DNA of 64,000 nucleotides from Streptomyces sp. CB09001 (GTDB taxonomy: Bacteria; Actinomycetota; Actinomycetes; Streptomycetales; Streptomycetaceae): NCBI RefSeq assembly GCF_003369795.1, contig NZ_CP026730.1, positions 6,935,001 to 6,999,000 on the forward strand. Direction: 5' to 3'. Below, piece by piece: positions 11,892 to 20,299 of this stretch. How positions within the stretch are numbered: position 1 is the first letter of the stretch; each line of letters opens with the position of its first letter. The position numbers and the translations under genes are program-made. Under the pieces are notes generated by a model, which worked only from the letters and a program-made list of their open reading frames with translations, did no database searches and was not told where the DNA came from.

Positions 11892-12914
11892 ATGCCACTG
11901 ACGGACCTCACCCTCGCCCAGTGCCTGGCACTGCGGCCCAACCTCGACGAGCCCACCGACCTCGACGCCTTCTGGGAACAGACCCTCCGCGAGGCCCGAA
12001 ACGCCGGCGGCACACCCGGCTTCACCCCGGTGGACACCGGCCTGACCGAGGTGACGACCTACGACGTCACGGTGCCGGGGTTCGCCGGCGAGCCCGTCCG
12101 GGGCTGGCTGCACCTGCCCGCCCGCGGGAGCGGACCGCTCGGCTGCGTGGTGGAGTTCCTCGGCTACGGGCGCGGTCGCGGCCTGTCGCACGAGCAGGTG
12201 CTCTGGGCCAACGCCGGTTACGCCCACCTCATCATGGACACGCGCGGCCAGGGCTGGTCCACCGCCGGCGGCGACACCCCCGACACCGCCGCCCTGAACG
12301 GCACCGTCCCCGGGTTCCTCACCCGTGGCGTCGAGAGCCCCCACGACCACTACTACCGGCGGGTGTTCACCGACGCCGTGCGTTTCGTGGAGACCGCCCG
12401 CGCCCACTCCGCCGTGGACCCGGACAAGGTCGTCGTCACCGGCGTCAGCCAGGGCGGCGGCATCGCCCTCGCGGTGGCCGGCCTCGTACCGGGCCTGGCC
12501 GGCGTGATGCCCGACGTCCCCTTCCTCTGCGACATCCGGCGCGGCGCCACGATCGCGGCCCGGCCGCCCTACACCGAGGTCGCCGAGTACCTGCGCCTGC
12601 ACCGCGACCGCACCGAGGCCGTCTTCACCACCCTGTCCTACGTCGACGCCGCCCTGCTGGCCGCCCGTGCCACGGCCCCGTCGCTCTTCTCCATCGCGAT
12701 GATGGACGACATCTGCCCGCCCTCGACGGGCTTCGCGGCCTACCACCGCTACGGCGGCCCCAAGGACCTGCGCGTCTACGAGTTCAACGGCCACGAGGGC
12801 GGCGGCGGCCACCACCGCCGCGAGCAACTCGCCTGGGTTCGCGAACTGCTGACCGCACCCCGCCCCGACGCCCGTACCACCCCGACCGCACTGCACGACC
12901 CCCAACTCGCCTGA
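11892..12914 (+). CDS. Acetylxylan esterase / cephalosporin-C deacetylase family (AXE1) hydrolase
   Basis: The 340-residue cytoplasmic-type alpha/beta hydrolase has no signal peptide. The catalytic serine is in GVSQGGGIAL, the Asp in MMDDICPPSTGF, and the His in FNGHEGGGGHH. The N-terminal oxyanion region EFLGYGRGRGL is typical of the family. These enzymes remove acetyl groups from sugars and related compounds. As first gene of the sialidase/nan operon it may deacetylate O-acetylated sialic acids before cleavage by the lyase, which is inference from context. A second family member lies at 30001-30969. The sialidase gene follows after 25 bp. Confidence 0.9.
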   Translation: MPLTDLTLAQCLALRPNLDEPTDLDAFWEQTLREARNAGGTPGFTPVDTGLTEVTTYDVTVPGFAGEPVRGWLHLPARGSGPLGCVVEFLGYGRGRGLSHEQVLWANAGYAHLIMDTRGQGWSTAGGDTPDTAALNGTVPGFLTRGVESPHDHYYRRVFTDAVRFVETARAHSAVDPDKVVVTGVSQGGGIALAVAGLVPGLAGVMPDVPFLCDIRRGATIAARPPYTEVAEYLRLHRDRTEAVFTTLSYVDAALLAARATAPSLFSIAMMDDICPPSTGFAAYHRYGGPKDLRVYEFNGHEGGGGHHRREQLAWVRELLTAPRPDARTTPTALHDPQLA

Positions 12915-12939
12915 TCCCTCACCCGAGAGAGGCCTGTTC

Positions 12940-14424
12940 ATGCAGCGAAGAGTCACCCTGGCCATCGGCACCGCCGCCCTGGTCGTCCTGGGCACCACCG
13001 TCCCCGCCGCCCACGGCGCCGACTCCCCGCGCAGGGCCGCCGCGGCCGCCGGGACCCTCACCTCGCAGGACCTCGCCACCGCGGGCACCGGCTCCCCCTA
13101 CTACCGCATCCCCGCCCTGACCCGGACCACCAAGGGCACGCTGCTCGCCGCCTACGACGCCCGCCCCACCCTCGGCGACCTGCCCGGCAACATCGGCGTC
13201 GTCCTCAGGCGCAGCACCGACGGCGGGGCCACCTGGCAGGCCCAGCAGGTGGTGCGCAAGGACGCCGCCCCCAAGGGCTACGGCGACCCCAGCCTCCTCG
13301 TCGACCGCGAGACCGGCCGCGTCTTCGTCTTCTACGCGGCCTCCGTGAACCAGGGCTTCTTCGGCTCCGCCACCGGCAACGACGAGAGCGACCCGGACGT
13401 CCTCCAGGCCGACTACAGCTACTCCGACGACGACGGCCTCACCTGGAGGCACGAGCGGATCACCGCCGACATCAAGGACCCGGCCTGGGCCGGCATGTTC
13501 GCCGCCTCCGGCGAGGGCATCCAGCTGCGCCACGGCGCCCACAAGGGCCGCCTGATCCAGCAGTACGCCATCCGCAAGGACGGCGCCAACTACGCCGTCA
13601 GTGCCTACAGCGACGACCACGGCGCCACCTGGAAGATGGGCACCCCCGTCGGCCCCGGCGGCGACGAGAACAAGACCGTCGAGCTGTCCGACGGCCGCGT
13701 CATGCTCAACAACCGCTCCAGGCCCTATCGGACGGTCGCGTACTCCACCGACGGCGGCGTCACCTACAGCTCCTTCCAGCAGGACGCCGAGCTGCCGGAT
13801 CCGGCCAACAACGGCTCCGTCACGCGTTTCGCGCCGAACGTGGCCGCCTCGCACCCGAGGGCCTCGTGGCTGATGTTCAGCAACACCGCGACGACCGGCA
13901 GCCGCAGCAACCTCACCGTCCGTCTCTCCTGCGACAACGGGCAGAACTGGCCGGTGCGCAGGACCGTCGAGTCCGGAGCGGCCGCCTACTCGACGCTCAC
14001 CCCGCTCGGCGACGGCACCGGACCCAACCCGGGCATGGGGCTGCTGTGGGAACGGGGCAACGTCGACCACATCTCCTACTCCTCCTTCGACCTGAAGTGG
14101 CTCGGCGGAGTCTGCGCGCCGGTCACCGTCACCTCGCCCTCCTCGCTGCCCGCGGGGCGTACCACCACCGTCACCGTCCGCGTGGTCAGCCAGAACGACG
14201 TGTCCCTCCCCGCCGGCACCGTCTCCCTCGACCTGCCGGAAGGCTGGAGCGCCCCCGAGGCCGTCGTGCCCGCACTCGACCCCGGCCAGGGCGCGAACAT
14301 GAAGATCCCCGTCACGGTCCCCGCGAACGCCGCCGCGGGTGACGCCAGGACGACCGCCGTCTACGAAGTCCGCGGCTCGCAGCACTCCTACGGCGACAAG
14401 ACGTTCACCGTCACCGAGCCCTGA
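12940..14424 (+). CDS. Secreted exo-alpha-sialidase (GH33-type)
   Basis: The 494-residue protein starts with a Sec signal peptide ending near VPAAHGA. The six-bladed propeller shows the sialidase marker YYRIPAL (Arg 56 of the arginine triad), the acid/base region YDARPTLGD (Asp 73/Asp 80), and Asp boxes STDGGATW, SDDDGLTW, SDDHGATW and STDGGVTY. The late AAYSTL segment holds the probable catalytic Tyr. The last 100 residues form an NEW3-like beta-sandwich that may hold the enzyme on substrate. It releases terminal sialic acid from glycoconjugates outside the cell, feeding the importer and the downstream nan enzymes. Confidence 0.94.
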   Translation: MQRRVTLAIGTAALVVLGTTVPAAHGADSPRRAAAAAGTLTSQDLATAGTGSPYYRIPALTRTTKGTLLAAYDARPTLGDLPGNIGVVLRRSTDGGATWQAQQVVRKDAAPKGYGDPSLLVDRETGRVFVFYAASVNQGFFGSATGNDESDPDVLQADYSYSDDDGLTWRHERITADIKDPAWAGMFAASGEGIQLRHGAHKGRLIQQYAIRKDGANYAVSAYSDDHGATWKMGTPVGPGGDENKTVELSDGRVMLNNRSRPYRTVAYSTDGGVTYSSFQQDAELPDPANNGSVTRFAPNVAASHPRASWLMFSNTATTGSRSNLTVRLSCDNGQNWPVRRTVESGAAAYSTLTPLGDGTGPNPGMGLLWERGNVDHISYSSFDLKWLGGVCAPVTVTSPSSLPAGRTTTVTVRVVSQNDVSLPAGTVSLDLPEGWSAPEAVVPALDPGQGANMKIPVTVPANAAAGDARTTAVYEVRGSQHSYGDKTFTVTEP

Positions 14425-14434
14425 CCGGCCAGGA

Positions 14435-14468
14435 GCCGCCGGGCGCCGGTGTCCAGGCGCCCGGCGGC
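14435..14468 (+). terminator. Long GC hairpin between sialidase and lyase genes
   Basis: GCCGCCGGGCGCC pairs perfectly with GGCGCCCGGCGGC over an 8-base loop, 11 bases after the sialidase stop. There is no T tract, so it may be a partial terminator or an mRNA stabiliser that uncouples sialidase from catabolic gene levels rather than a full stop. Confidence 0.6.
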
Positions 14469-14513
14469 CCCGTACCACCCGTTCCGCCATCCGCACAGCC
14501 CAGGAGAAACACC

Positions 14514-15473
14514 ATGTCCTCGTCCCAGCCCCTGAGCGGCGTCGTGCCGCCCGTCTGCACTCCCCTGGACGGGTCGGGCGAGGTCGACACCGCCTCGCTC
14601 GCCCGGCTCGTCGAGCATCTCGTCGGCGGGGGAGTGCACGGGCTGTTCGCCCTGGGCTCCAGCAGTGAGGTCGCCTTCCTCACCGACCGGCAGCGGGCCG
14701 TCGCCCTCGACACGGTCGTCGAGGCGGTCGCGGGCCGCGTCCCGGTCCTCGCCGGGGTCATCGACATGACCACCCCCCGGGTGCTCGTCCACGCCGAGGC
14801 CGCCCGCGAGTCCGGCGCCGACGCCCTGGTGGCAACCGCCCCCTTCTACGCCCGCACCCACCCGCGCGAGATCGCCGCCCACTTCCGCGCGATCCGCTCC
14901 GCCGTAGACCTGCCGCTGTACGCCTACGACCTCCCCGTCTCGGTGCACAGCAAGCTCTCCACCGCCCTGGTGCGCGAACTCGCCGAGGACGGCACGCTGG
15001 CCGGGCTCAAGGACAGCAGCGGCGACGAGGGCGGCCTGCGTCGGCTCGTCGTCGAACTGGGCGGACGCCACGGCCGCGCCGACGGTCCCGCCCCCTCCTT
15101 CAGCATCCTCACCGGCTCCGAACTCACCGTGGACGCCGCCCTGCTGGCCGGTGCCGACGGCGTCGTACCCGGACTCGGCAACGTCGACCCCGCCGGTTAC
15201 GTCCGCCTCTACGACGCCGTGCGCGGCGGCGACCTGGACGGTGCGGCCAAGGAACAGGAGCGGCTCGTCGAGCTGTTCGGCCTGGTCGACGCGGGCCCGG
15301 AGAGCGAGATGGGCCGCAACTCCTCGGCCATCGGCGCCTTCAAGCACGCGCTGCGACTGCTCGGGGTGTTCACCCACGGCACCACCGCCGCCCCCCAGAT
15401 CCAGCTGGGCGAGGCCTCGGTCGCCCGCGTCGAACGGCACCTGCGCGGCGCCGGCCTGCTGCCGGTCCGATGA
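14514..15473 (+). CDS. nanA: DapA-superfamily lyase, probable N-acetylneuraminate lyase
   Basis: The 319-residue TIM barrel belongs to the dihydrodipicolinate synthase/N-acetylneuraminate lyase superfamily. The Schiff-base lysine lies in LAGLKDSSGDEG and the barrel tyrosine in LYAYDLP. The substrate loop GSSSEVAFL replaces the usual GTTGE/GSTGE, so substrate choice cannot be fixed from this motif alone. Its position between a sialidase and NanK/NanE homologues makes cleavage of N-acetylneuraminate to N-acetylmannosamine and pyruvate the likely reaction. The ATG is preceded by AGGAGAAA. The stop overlaps the kinase start (ATGA). Confidence 0.85.
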   Translation: MSSSQPLSGVVPPVCTPLDGSGEVDTASLARLVEHLVGGGVHGLFALGSSSEVAFLTDRQRAVALDTVVEAVAGRVPVLAGVIDMTTPRVLVHAEAARESGADALVATAPFYARTHPREIAAHFRAIRSAVDLPLYAYDLPVSVHSKLSTALVRELAEDGTLAGLKDSSGDEGGLRRLVVELGGRHGRADGPAPSFSILTGSELTVDAALLAGADGVVPGLGNVDPAGYVRLYDAVRGGDLDGAAKEQERLVELFGLVDAGPESEMGRNSSAIGAFKHALRLLGVFTHGTTAAPQIQLGEASVARVERHLRGAGLLPVR

Positions 15474-16417
15474 CCGCACGGCACCCCGACGCACCGGTGA
15501 TCGGCCTCGACCTGGGCGGCACCAAGATCGCTGCCGCCCTGGTCGGGTCCGACGGCACCGTTCTGGCCCGGCACACCCTGCCCACCCCGGCGACCCGGGG
15601 CGCCGAGGAGGTCCTGGACGCGCTGGCCGGGGCCGCCCGCGAGGTGTGGGCGCCCGGCACCACCGCGATCGGCGTCGCCGCGGCCGGCGTGATCGACCCC
15701 GCCACCGGGACCGTCACCAGCGCCACCGACACGATCCGCGGCTGGGCCGGCACCGTCCTCGCCGCCGGTCTCGCCGGCCGTACCGGACTCCCCGTGGCCT
15801 GCGACAACGACGTACGCGCCGCCGCCGCGACGGAACTGGACGGCCCGGACGACGACGGCACCCTGCTGTACGCCGCCGTCGGCACCGGAGTCGGCGGGGC
15901 CGTCGCCGCCGCGGGACGCATGCTGCACGGAGCCGCCGGAATCGCCGGACACCTGGGGCACCTGCCCAGCCCGGAGGCCGACGGGCTGCCCTGCACCTGC
16001 GGAGCCACCGGCCACCTGGAGGCGATCGCGGCGGGCCCCGCCATCACCGCCCACTGCGCCCGGCTCGGCGGAGAACCGGCCGACCGCCTCCAGACCGTCG
16101 CCGACCGCGCCGCCCTGGGCGACCCGCACGCCGCGGCGGCCATCACGCTCGGCGCCCGCGCCACCGGCCGGGCCCTCGGCGGCCTCGCCAACGCGCTCGG
16201 CCCGCACCGCGTCGTCGTCGCCGGCGGCGTGCCCCGCATCGGCGCCCTGTACTGGGACGCCCTGTGCGCGGCCTTCGCCGCGGAACTCATGCCCCCGCTG
16301 CGCGGCCTGCGCCCGCGCCCGCCGCGGAGCGGCGCCGACGCCGCGGCCCTCGGGGCGGCCGCCCTGACCCGCACCCTGCCCCTGCACCACCCCCACACCA
16401 CCGGAGCACCGTCATGA
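15470..16417 (+). CDS. nanK: ROK-family kinase, probable N-acetylmannosamine kinase
   Basis: The 315-residue sugar kinase has the ATP-binding GLDLGGTKIAAAL at the N terminus and the ROK signature around GIAGHLGHL. The zinc-site motif reads CTCGATGHLE, with His where many ROK proteins have a third Cys, a variant I recall as common in actinobacterial members. The glucokinase-type catalytic Asp lies in ACDNDVRA. It overlaps the lyase gene by 4 bp and the epimerase gene by 4 bp, so the three are almost certainly translationally coupled. Expected reaction: phosphorylation of N-acetylmannosamine at C6. Confidence 0.9.
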   Translation: MTARHPDAPVIGLDLGGTKIAAALVGSDGTVLARHTLPTPATRGAEEVLDALAGAAREVWAPGTTAIGVAAAGVIDPATGTVTSATDTIRGWAGTVLAAGLAGRTGLPVACDNDVRAAAATELDGPDDDGTLLYAAVGTGVGGAVAAAGRMLHGAAGIAGHLGHLPSPEADGLPCTCGATGHLEAIAAGPAITAHCARLGGEPADRLQTVADRAALGDPHAAAAITLGARATGRALGGLANALGPHRVVVAGGVPRIGALYWDALCAAFAAELMPPLRGLRPRPPRSGADAAALGAAALTRTLPLHHPHTTGAPS

Positions 16418-17133
16418 CCCCGTCCCCGACCGAGCCCGCCGCCCTGGCCGACCGGTTGAAGGGCCGCCTGATCGTGTCCTGCCAGGCACCCCCCGGCGAT
16501 CCGATGCGCCACACCGGCACCCTGGTCCGCATGACCCTGGCGGCGCGTTCCGGCGGCGCCGCGGCCGTACGCGTCAACGACCCGGAGGTCGTCGCGGCCA
16601 CCGTCGCGGCCGCCGGCCTCCCGGTGATCGGCCTGTGGAAGGACGGCGACAGCGGCGTCTTCATCACCCCGACCGTGCGCCACGCGCTGGCCCTGGTCGA
16701 GGCGGGGGCCGCGGTCGTCGCCGCCGACGCCACCGCGCGTCCGCGGCCCGACGGCAGCACCTTCGCCGAGCTGGTCGAGGCCGTCCACGCGGCGGGCGCC
16801 CTGGTCATGGCCGACGTGTCGACGCCGGGCGAGGGGCGCGCGGCAGCCGGCCAGGGGGCGGACTTCATCGGCACCACGCTGTCCGGCTACGTGCCGGGCT
16901 CACCGGTGCAGGACGCCCCCGACCTGGCCCTCGTGACCGACCTCGCCGGCGCGCTCGACACCCCGGTGATCGCCGAGGGCCGTATCGCCACGCCCGAGCA
17001 GGCCGCCCGGGCGCTCGCCGCCGGTGCGCACAGCGTCGTCGTCGGCACCGCCATCACCGCGCCGACCGCGCTGACCCGGCTCTTCGCGGACGCCCTGGCC
17101 CCCGGACCGGATCCGTCCGGGGACCGGACCTGA
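16414..17133 (+). CDS. nanE: N-acetylmannosamine-6-phosphate 2-epimerase
   Basis: The 239-residue TIM barrel has family blocks LIVSCQAPPGDPM, GLWKDGDSGVFITP, VAADATARPRP and VIAEGRIATPEQA. NanE converts N-acetylmannosamine-6-phosphate to N-acetylglucosamine-6-phosphate, joining sialic acid catabolism to the amino-sugar pool. The ATG at 16414 overlaps the kinase stop. It is the last gene of the plus-strand operon and converges with the GAPDH gene 10 bp away. Deacetylase and deaminase genes (nagA, nagB) are absent here and are presumably elsewhere in the chromosome. Confidence 0.93.
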   Translation: MTPSPTEPAALADRLKGRLIVSCQAPPGDPMRHTGTLVRMTLAARSGGAAAVRVNDPEVVAATVAAAGLPVIGLWKDGDSGVFITPTVRHALALVEAGAAVVAADATARPRPDGSTFAELVEAVHAAGALVMADVSTPGEGRAAAGQGADFIGTTLSGYVPGSPVQDAPDLALVTDLAGALDTPVIAEGRIATPEQAARALAAGAHSVVVGTAITAPTALTRLFADALAPGPDPSGDRT

Positions 17134-17143
17134 CGCGGCCTGA

Positions 17144-18598
17144 TCAGACCGCCGGAGCCGGGTACGTCGGGTACTCCACCCCGGAGACGTGCTGCACGAC
17201 GCGGACGACCTGGCAGGAGTAGCCGAACTCGTTGTCGTACCAGAGGTAGAGGATCGCGTTGTCGCCCTCGACCTTCAGCGCGCCCGCGTCCACGATCGAG
17301 GCGTGGCGCGAGCCGATGAAGTCGCTGGAGACGGCGTCGGGCGCGCCGATGAAGTCGATCTGGCGCTTGAGCGGCGAGGTCAGCGACACCTCGCGCAGGT
17401 GGTCCAGGACCTCTTCGCGGCTCGCCTCGCGGGCCAGCTGCAGGTTGAGGATCGCGATCGACACGTCCGGCACCGGCACCCGGATCGAGCTGCCGGTGAT
17501 CCGCGCCTTCAGGTCGGGCAGCGCCTTGGCGACCGCGGAGGCGGCGCCGGTCTCCGTGATGACCATGTTCAGGGGCGCGCTGCGGCCGCGGCGTTCCGAC
17601 TTGTGGTAATTGTCCAGCAGGTTCTGGTCGTTGGTGAAGGAGTGCACCGTCTCCACGTGACCGCGCAGCACGCCGTACTCGTCCTCCATCGCCTTCAGCG
17701 GCGGGACGATGGCGTTCGTGGTGCAGGACGCGCAGGACAGGATCCGCTCGTCCGGCTTGATGGTGTCGTGGTTGACGCCGTGCACGATGTTCGGGACGTC
17801 GCCCTTGCCCGGCGCGGTCAGCACGACCTTGTCGATGCCCGGACGCAGGTGCTTCGACAGGCCCTCGCGGTCGCGCCACTTGCCCGTGTTGTCGATGAGG
17901 ATGGCGTCCTTGATGCCGTACGCCGTGTAGTCGACCTGCGTCGGGTCGTCCGCGTAGATCACCTTGATGGCGTTGCCGTTGGCGAGGATCGTGCGGTTGT
18001 CCTCGTCGACGGTGATCGTGCCCTGGAACTGGCCGTGCACGGAGTCGCGGCGCAGCAGCGAGGCGCGCTTGACGATGTCCTCGGCGGCCCGCTCCCCACC
18101 CCCGCGGACGACGATGGCGCGCAGCCGGAGCCCGTTGCCCGACCCGGCCTTCTCGATCAGCAGCCGGGCGACGAGCCGGCCGATGCGGCCGAAGCCGTAC
18201 AGGACGACGTCGCGCCCCTCGCGCCGGTCGATCTTGTTGGCGCCGGTCGCCCCGGCGACGGCCTCGGCCGTGAACTCCTCGACCGACAGACCCCGGTCGT
18301 CGGTCCGGTAGGTCGCGGCGAGCATGCCGATGTCGATCTGCGAGGGACCGAGGTCCAGCGCGGTGAGCGCGCGCAGGAAGGGCATCGTCTCGGTGACCGA
18401 CAGCTCCGCCCCGGCGATCTGGCGGGCGAAGCGGTGGGTCTTGAGGATGCTGACCACCGACTTGTTCACCAGGGAACGGCTGTGCAGCAGGATCGTGACG
18501 TCCTGCTCCCGGTGCAGCTTCCCGATCATCGGGATCATCGATTCCGCGGTCTCTTCGCGGTGCTTCCAGTTGGTGAACGAGTCGTCGTTGACAGTCAC
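17144..18598 (-). CDS. gap: Long-form glyceraldehyde-3-phosphate dehydrogenase
   Basis: The 484-residue protein is about 150 residues longer than ordinary GAPDH. The extra N-terminal domain (1 to about 125) is mostly helical with no recognised motif. The NAD-binding domain starts at VVLYGFGRIGRL, and the catalytic cysteine is in SCASCTTN. Residues NEFGYSCQVVRV near the C terminus complete the catalytic domain. This extended class occurs alongside standard GAPDH in Streptomyces, and its direction in metabolism cannot be told here. The start is GTG at 18598 with a weak purine-rich ribosome-binding site. It converges with nanE. Confidence 0.92.
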   Translation of the reverse strand: MTVNDDSFTNWKHREETAESMIPMIGKLHREQDVTILLHSRSLVNKSVVSILKTHRFARQIAGAELSVTETMPFLRALTALDLGPSQIDIGMLAATYRTDDRGLSVEEFTAEAVAGATGANKIDRREGRDVVLYGFGRIGRLVARLLIEKAGSGNGLRLRAIVVRGGGERAAEDIVKRASLLRRDSVHGQFQGTITVDEDNRTILANGNAIKVIYADDPTQVDYTAYGIKDAILIDNTGKWRDREGLSKHLRPGIDKVVLTAPGKGDVPNIVHGVNHDTIKPDERILSCASCTTNAIVPPLKAMEDEYGVLRGHVETVHSFTNDQNLLDNYHKSERRGRSAPLNMVITETGAASAVAKALPDLKARITGSSIRVPVPDVSIAILNLQLAREASREEVLDHLREVSLTSPLKRQIDFIGAPDAVSSDFIGSRHASIVDAGALKVEGDNAILYLWYDNEFGYSCQVVRVVQHVSGVEYPTYPAPAV

Positions 18599-18811
18599 GT
18601 ATCTATCTTTCGAGCTAGGCGGCGCTCATATGCTAACCCGACCGGGCTGGTGATCGATCAAGTGGGCCCCTCGCCGATCAGATGAGTGCGGGATCGCGTG
18701 TGCGTGGCTCGAACAGGGTTGTGCCGTGGGTGACCGGGTACGCGAGGCTGGACCGCGTCCGCGCCGATCGTCCGTGCGGGCCGCAATGCCGCCGCTACCA
18801 GGGAAACTGCC

Positions 18812-19231
18812 ATGGAGACACCCGCGAACGACCACCCCGTGACACCCGCGCAGCGGGCACTGGACGCACTCGCCGAGGCCGCCGCGACCACCGAGTCCGC
18901 CGACAACACCGCGGCGCTCGACACGCTCGCGAGCAGCGACGTCCTGGTGCCGGTGCCCGACGACGCGAACGACCAGGACGCCGCCGACCCCGGCATGCTG
19001 GCGCTGCCGGTCCTGGAACAGCAGGGCGGCGGCCAGGTCGTGCCCGTGTTCACCTCGGAGCTGGAGATGGCCGACCTGCTGCCGTACGTCTCCCGCTACC
19101 GCATGGTGCCGCTGGGCGCCCTCGCCGCGCAGTGGCCCGCCGACGACCTGTCACTGTCCATCGACGCCGGCTCGGAGCACCGCCTCACCCTCACCTCGGA
19201 CGGCGTGCGCACCCTGCTTGCCCGTCCCTGA
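18812..19231 (+). CDS. SseB-family protein
   Basis: The 139-residue soluble protein matches the SseB N-terminal domain layout: a helix, a strand SSDVLVPVPDD, a second strand VLEQQGGGQVVPVFTSELEMADLLP and a later helix VPLGALAAQW. The best-known SseB is an enhancer of serine sensitivity in E. coli; no biochemical role is established in actinobacteria. It is divergent from the GAPDH gene across 213 bp in which I saw no further gene, and convergent with a MarR gene. AGGGAAA lies upstream of the ATG. Confidence 0.8.
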   Translation: METPANDHPVTPAQRALDALAEAAATTESADNTAALDTLASSDVLVPVPDDANDQDAADPGMLALPVLEQQGGGQVVPVFTSELEMADLLPYVSRYRMVPLGALAAQWPADDLSLSIDAGSEHRLTLTSDGVRTLLARP

Positions 19232-19242
19232 GGCCGGGGCCG

Positions 19243-19278
19243 GAGGGCCCGCGTCCCGGGTCAGGGGCGGGGGCCCTC
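19243..19278. terminator. Convergent hairpin between SseB and MarR genes
   Basis: GAGGGCCC (19243-19250) pairs with GGGCCCTC (19271-19278) around a 20-base loop. It covers the end of the minus-strand MarR gene and follows the SseB stop by 12 bases, so it could serve both transcripts. No clear T tract is present. Confidence 0.4.
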
Positions 19279-19671
19279 GTCGTCGTCGCCGAGCGCGCGG
19301 GCCAGCGCGGCCCGCTGCAGCGGCAGTATCTCGGCGTGCAGCTCCCGGCCCCTGGAGGTCAGCGTGACGTACACGCCGCGCCGGTCCTCCGCGCACATGG
19401 AGCGCCGCACCAGCCCGTCCTTCTCCAGCCGGGCGACGAGCCGGGACAGCGCGCTCTGACTGAGGTGGACCCGGTCGACCAGGTTCTGCACCCGGCACCG
19501 GCCGCCGTCGTCGGGCGCCTCGGCCATGAGGAGGTCGAGCACCTCGAAGTCGCTCGCGCCCAGGCCGTGCGGGTGCAGTGCCCGGTCGATCTCGCACATC
19601 GTGCGTGCGTGCACCGACAGGATGTCCCGCCACCGCTCCTCGAGCCGCGCACCGGCCGTCCTGGCTCCCAT
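19261..19671 (-). CDS. MarR-family regulator
   Basis: The 136-residue winged-helix protein has the recognition region LVDRVHLSQSALSRLVARLEKDGLV followed by the wing CAEDRRGVYVTLTSRG, standard for MarR. I start it at the ATG 19671 (MGARTAGARLEERW), because longer frames read into low-complexity antisense sequence. It is divergent from the ArsR-like gene across 129 bp containing the AT-richer block GGTACCGATATTGGTT, a likely shared promoter and operator region. The target is unknown; control of its own gene and the divergent neighbour is the simplest guess. Confidence 0.87.
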   Translation of the reverse strand: MGARTAGARLEERWRDILSVHARTMCEIDRALHPHGLGASDFEVLDLLMAEAPDDGGRCRVQNLVDRVHLSQSALSRLVARLEKDGLVRRSMCAEDRRGVYVTLTSRGRELHAEILPLQRAALARALGDDDEGPRP

Positions 19672-19800
19672 GACTGAACGGTAGCACCGGTACCGATATT
19701 GGTTGAATGTGCAAATGGCCCGGTTGGCGGACAGCTGGGCGCCGGCTGCGGGAAGGTGGCGGGACACGGTACGGGCGGGCCCGCAGGGAGGGAGGGCGAG

Positions 19801-20088
19801 ATGCCGAGGACCCCCGTGCACGGCACGCGCCTCGACATCCTGGAGTGGCTGAAGGACCCGGCCGCGCACTTCCCGTCGCAGCGTCACGTCGACCCCGCGG
19901 AGCACGGCGTCCACGCGGGCGCCGTCGCCGCCAGGCTCGGCGTTTCCCGCCGGGCGGCCGAGACCCACCTCGGGCTCCTCACCCGACTCGGCCTGCTGCG
20001 CGCCAGCCGGATCGGCCGCCGCACCTACTACCGGCGCGACGAGGTGCGGATCGCCGAGGTGGCCCGGATGTTCGAGAAGGGATGGTAG
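19801..20088 (+). CDS. Small ArsR-like winged-helix regulator
   Basis: The 95-residue protein contains a single helix-turn-helix, with VAARLGVSRRAAETHLGLLTRLGLL as the helix pair and IGRRTYYRRDEVRIAEV as the wing. This is the arrangement of ArsR/HTH_5 proteins. No metal-binding Cys cluster is visible, so metal sensing is unlikely. The ATG at 19801 follows GGGAGGGAGGGCGAG. It sits upstream of the fluoride cluster but is separated from it by a riboswitch-like leader, so it is probably not part of that unit. Confidence 0.82.
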   Translation: MPRTPVHGTRLDILEWLKDPAAHFPSQRHVDPAEHGVHAGAVAARLGVSRRAAETHLGLLTRLGLLRASRIGRRTYYRRDEVRIAEVARMFEKGW

Positions 20089-20187
20089 TCGCGGAGGCCT
20101 CCCGGCGGGTCCCGGTCGACCTCCCGGAGTGACCAGAGCGCCGTCCCGGCGTTACGCTGAGCATCAGCGGCGGCCCGCAGGGGCGCC

Positions 20188-20250
20188 GCGCGGCGGTGGG
20201 GCCCGCCGTATCCGAACCGCGGCTCAGGCGCCGCCAACGGTCCCTACTTG
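20188..20250 (+). ncRNA. Fluoride riboswitch aptamer (crcB motif) candidate
   Basis: The stretch folds as the crcB-motif pseudoknot. P1 pairs CGGCGG (20191-20196) with CCGCCG (20203-20208). P3 pairs GCGGC with GCCGC around 20219-20234. The P1 loop GGGGCC pairs with GGTCCC (20239-20244) as the pseudoknot. Compared with the T. petrophila aptamer as I remember it, the loop GUG, the A opposite the later U, and the closing CUACU are kept. The A-U reversed pair appears replaced by G-C. It lies directly before crcB, a fluoride exporter. The evidence is by eye; a covariance-model search was not run. Confidence 0.72.
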
Positions 20251-20289
20251 ACTTGCGCAGGGGGCATCCCCCTGCCCGGCGAGTAGGAG
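20243..20289 (+). promoter_or_regulatory. Expression platform: anti-Shine-Dalgarno helix before crcB
   Basis: CCTACT (20243-20248), partly inside the aptamer pseudoknot, is complementary to AGTAGG (20282-20287), which contains the ribosome-binding site TAGGAG of crcB. A hairpin, GCAGGGGG with CCCCCTGC (20257-20275), brings them together. Ligand-bound pseudoknot and ribosome-site sequestration are mutually exclusive, predicting translation switched on by fluoride. Confidence 0.65.
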
Positions 20290-20299
20290 ACGTACGACC

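Noticed and set aside
12919..14496. Long minus-strand open frame opposite the sialidase gene
   Set aside because: Gly/Val/Asp-rich repetitive product with no motif; it is the antisense shadow of the sialidase, which has signal peptide, RIP motif and Asp boxes.
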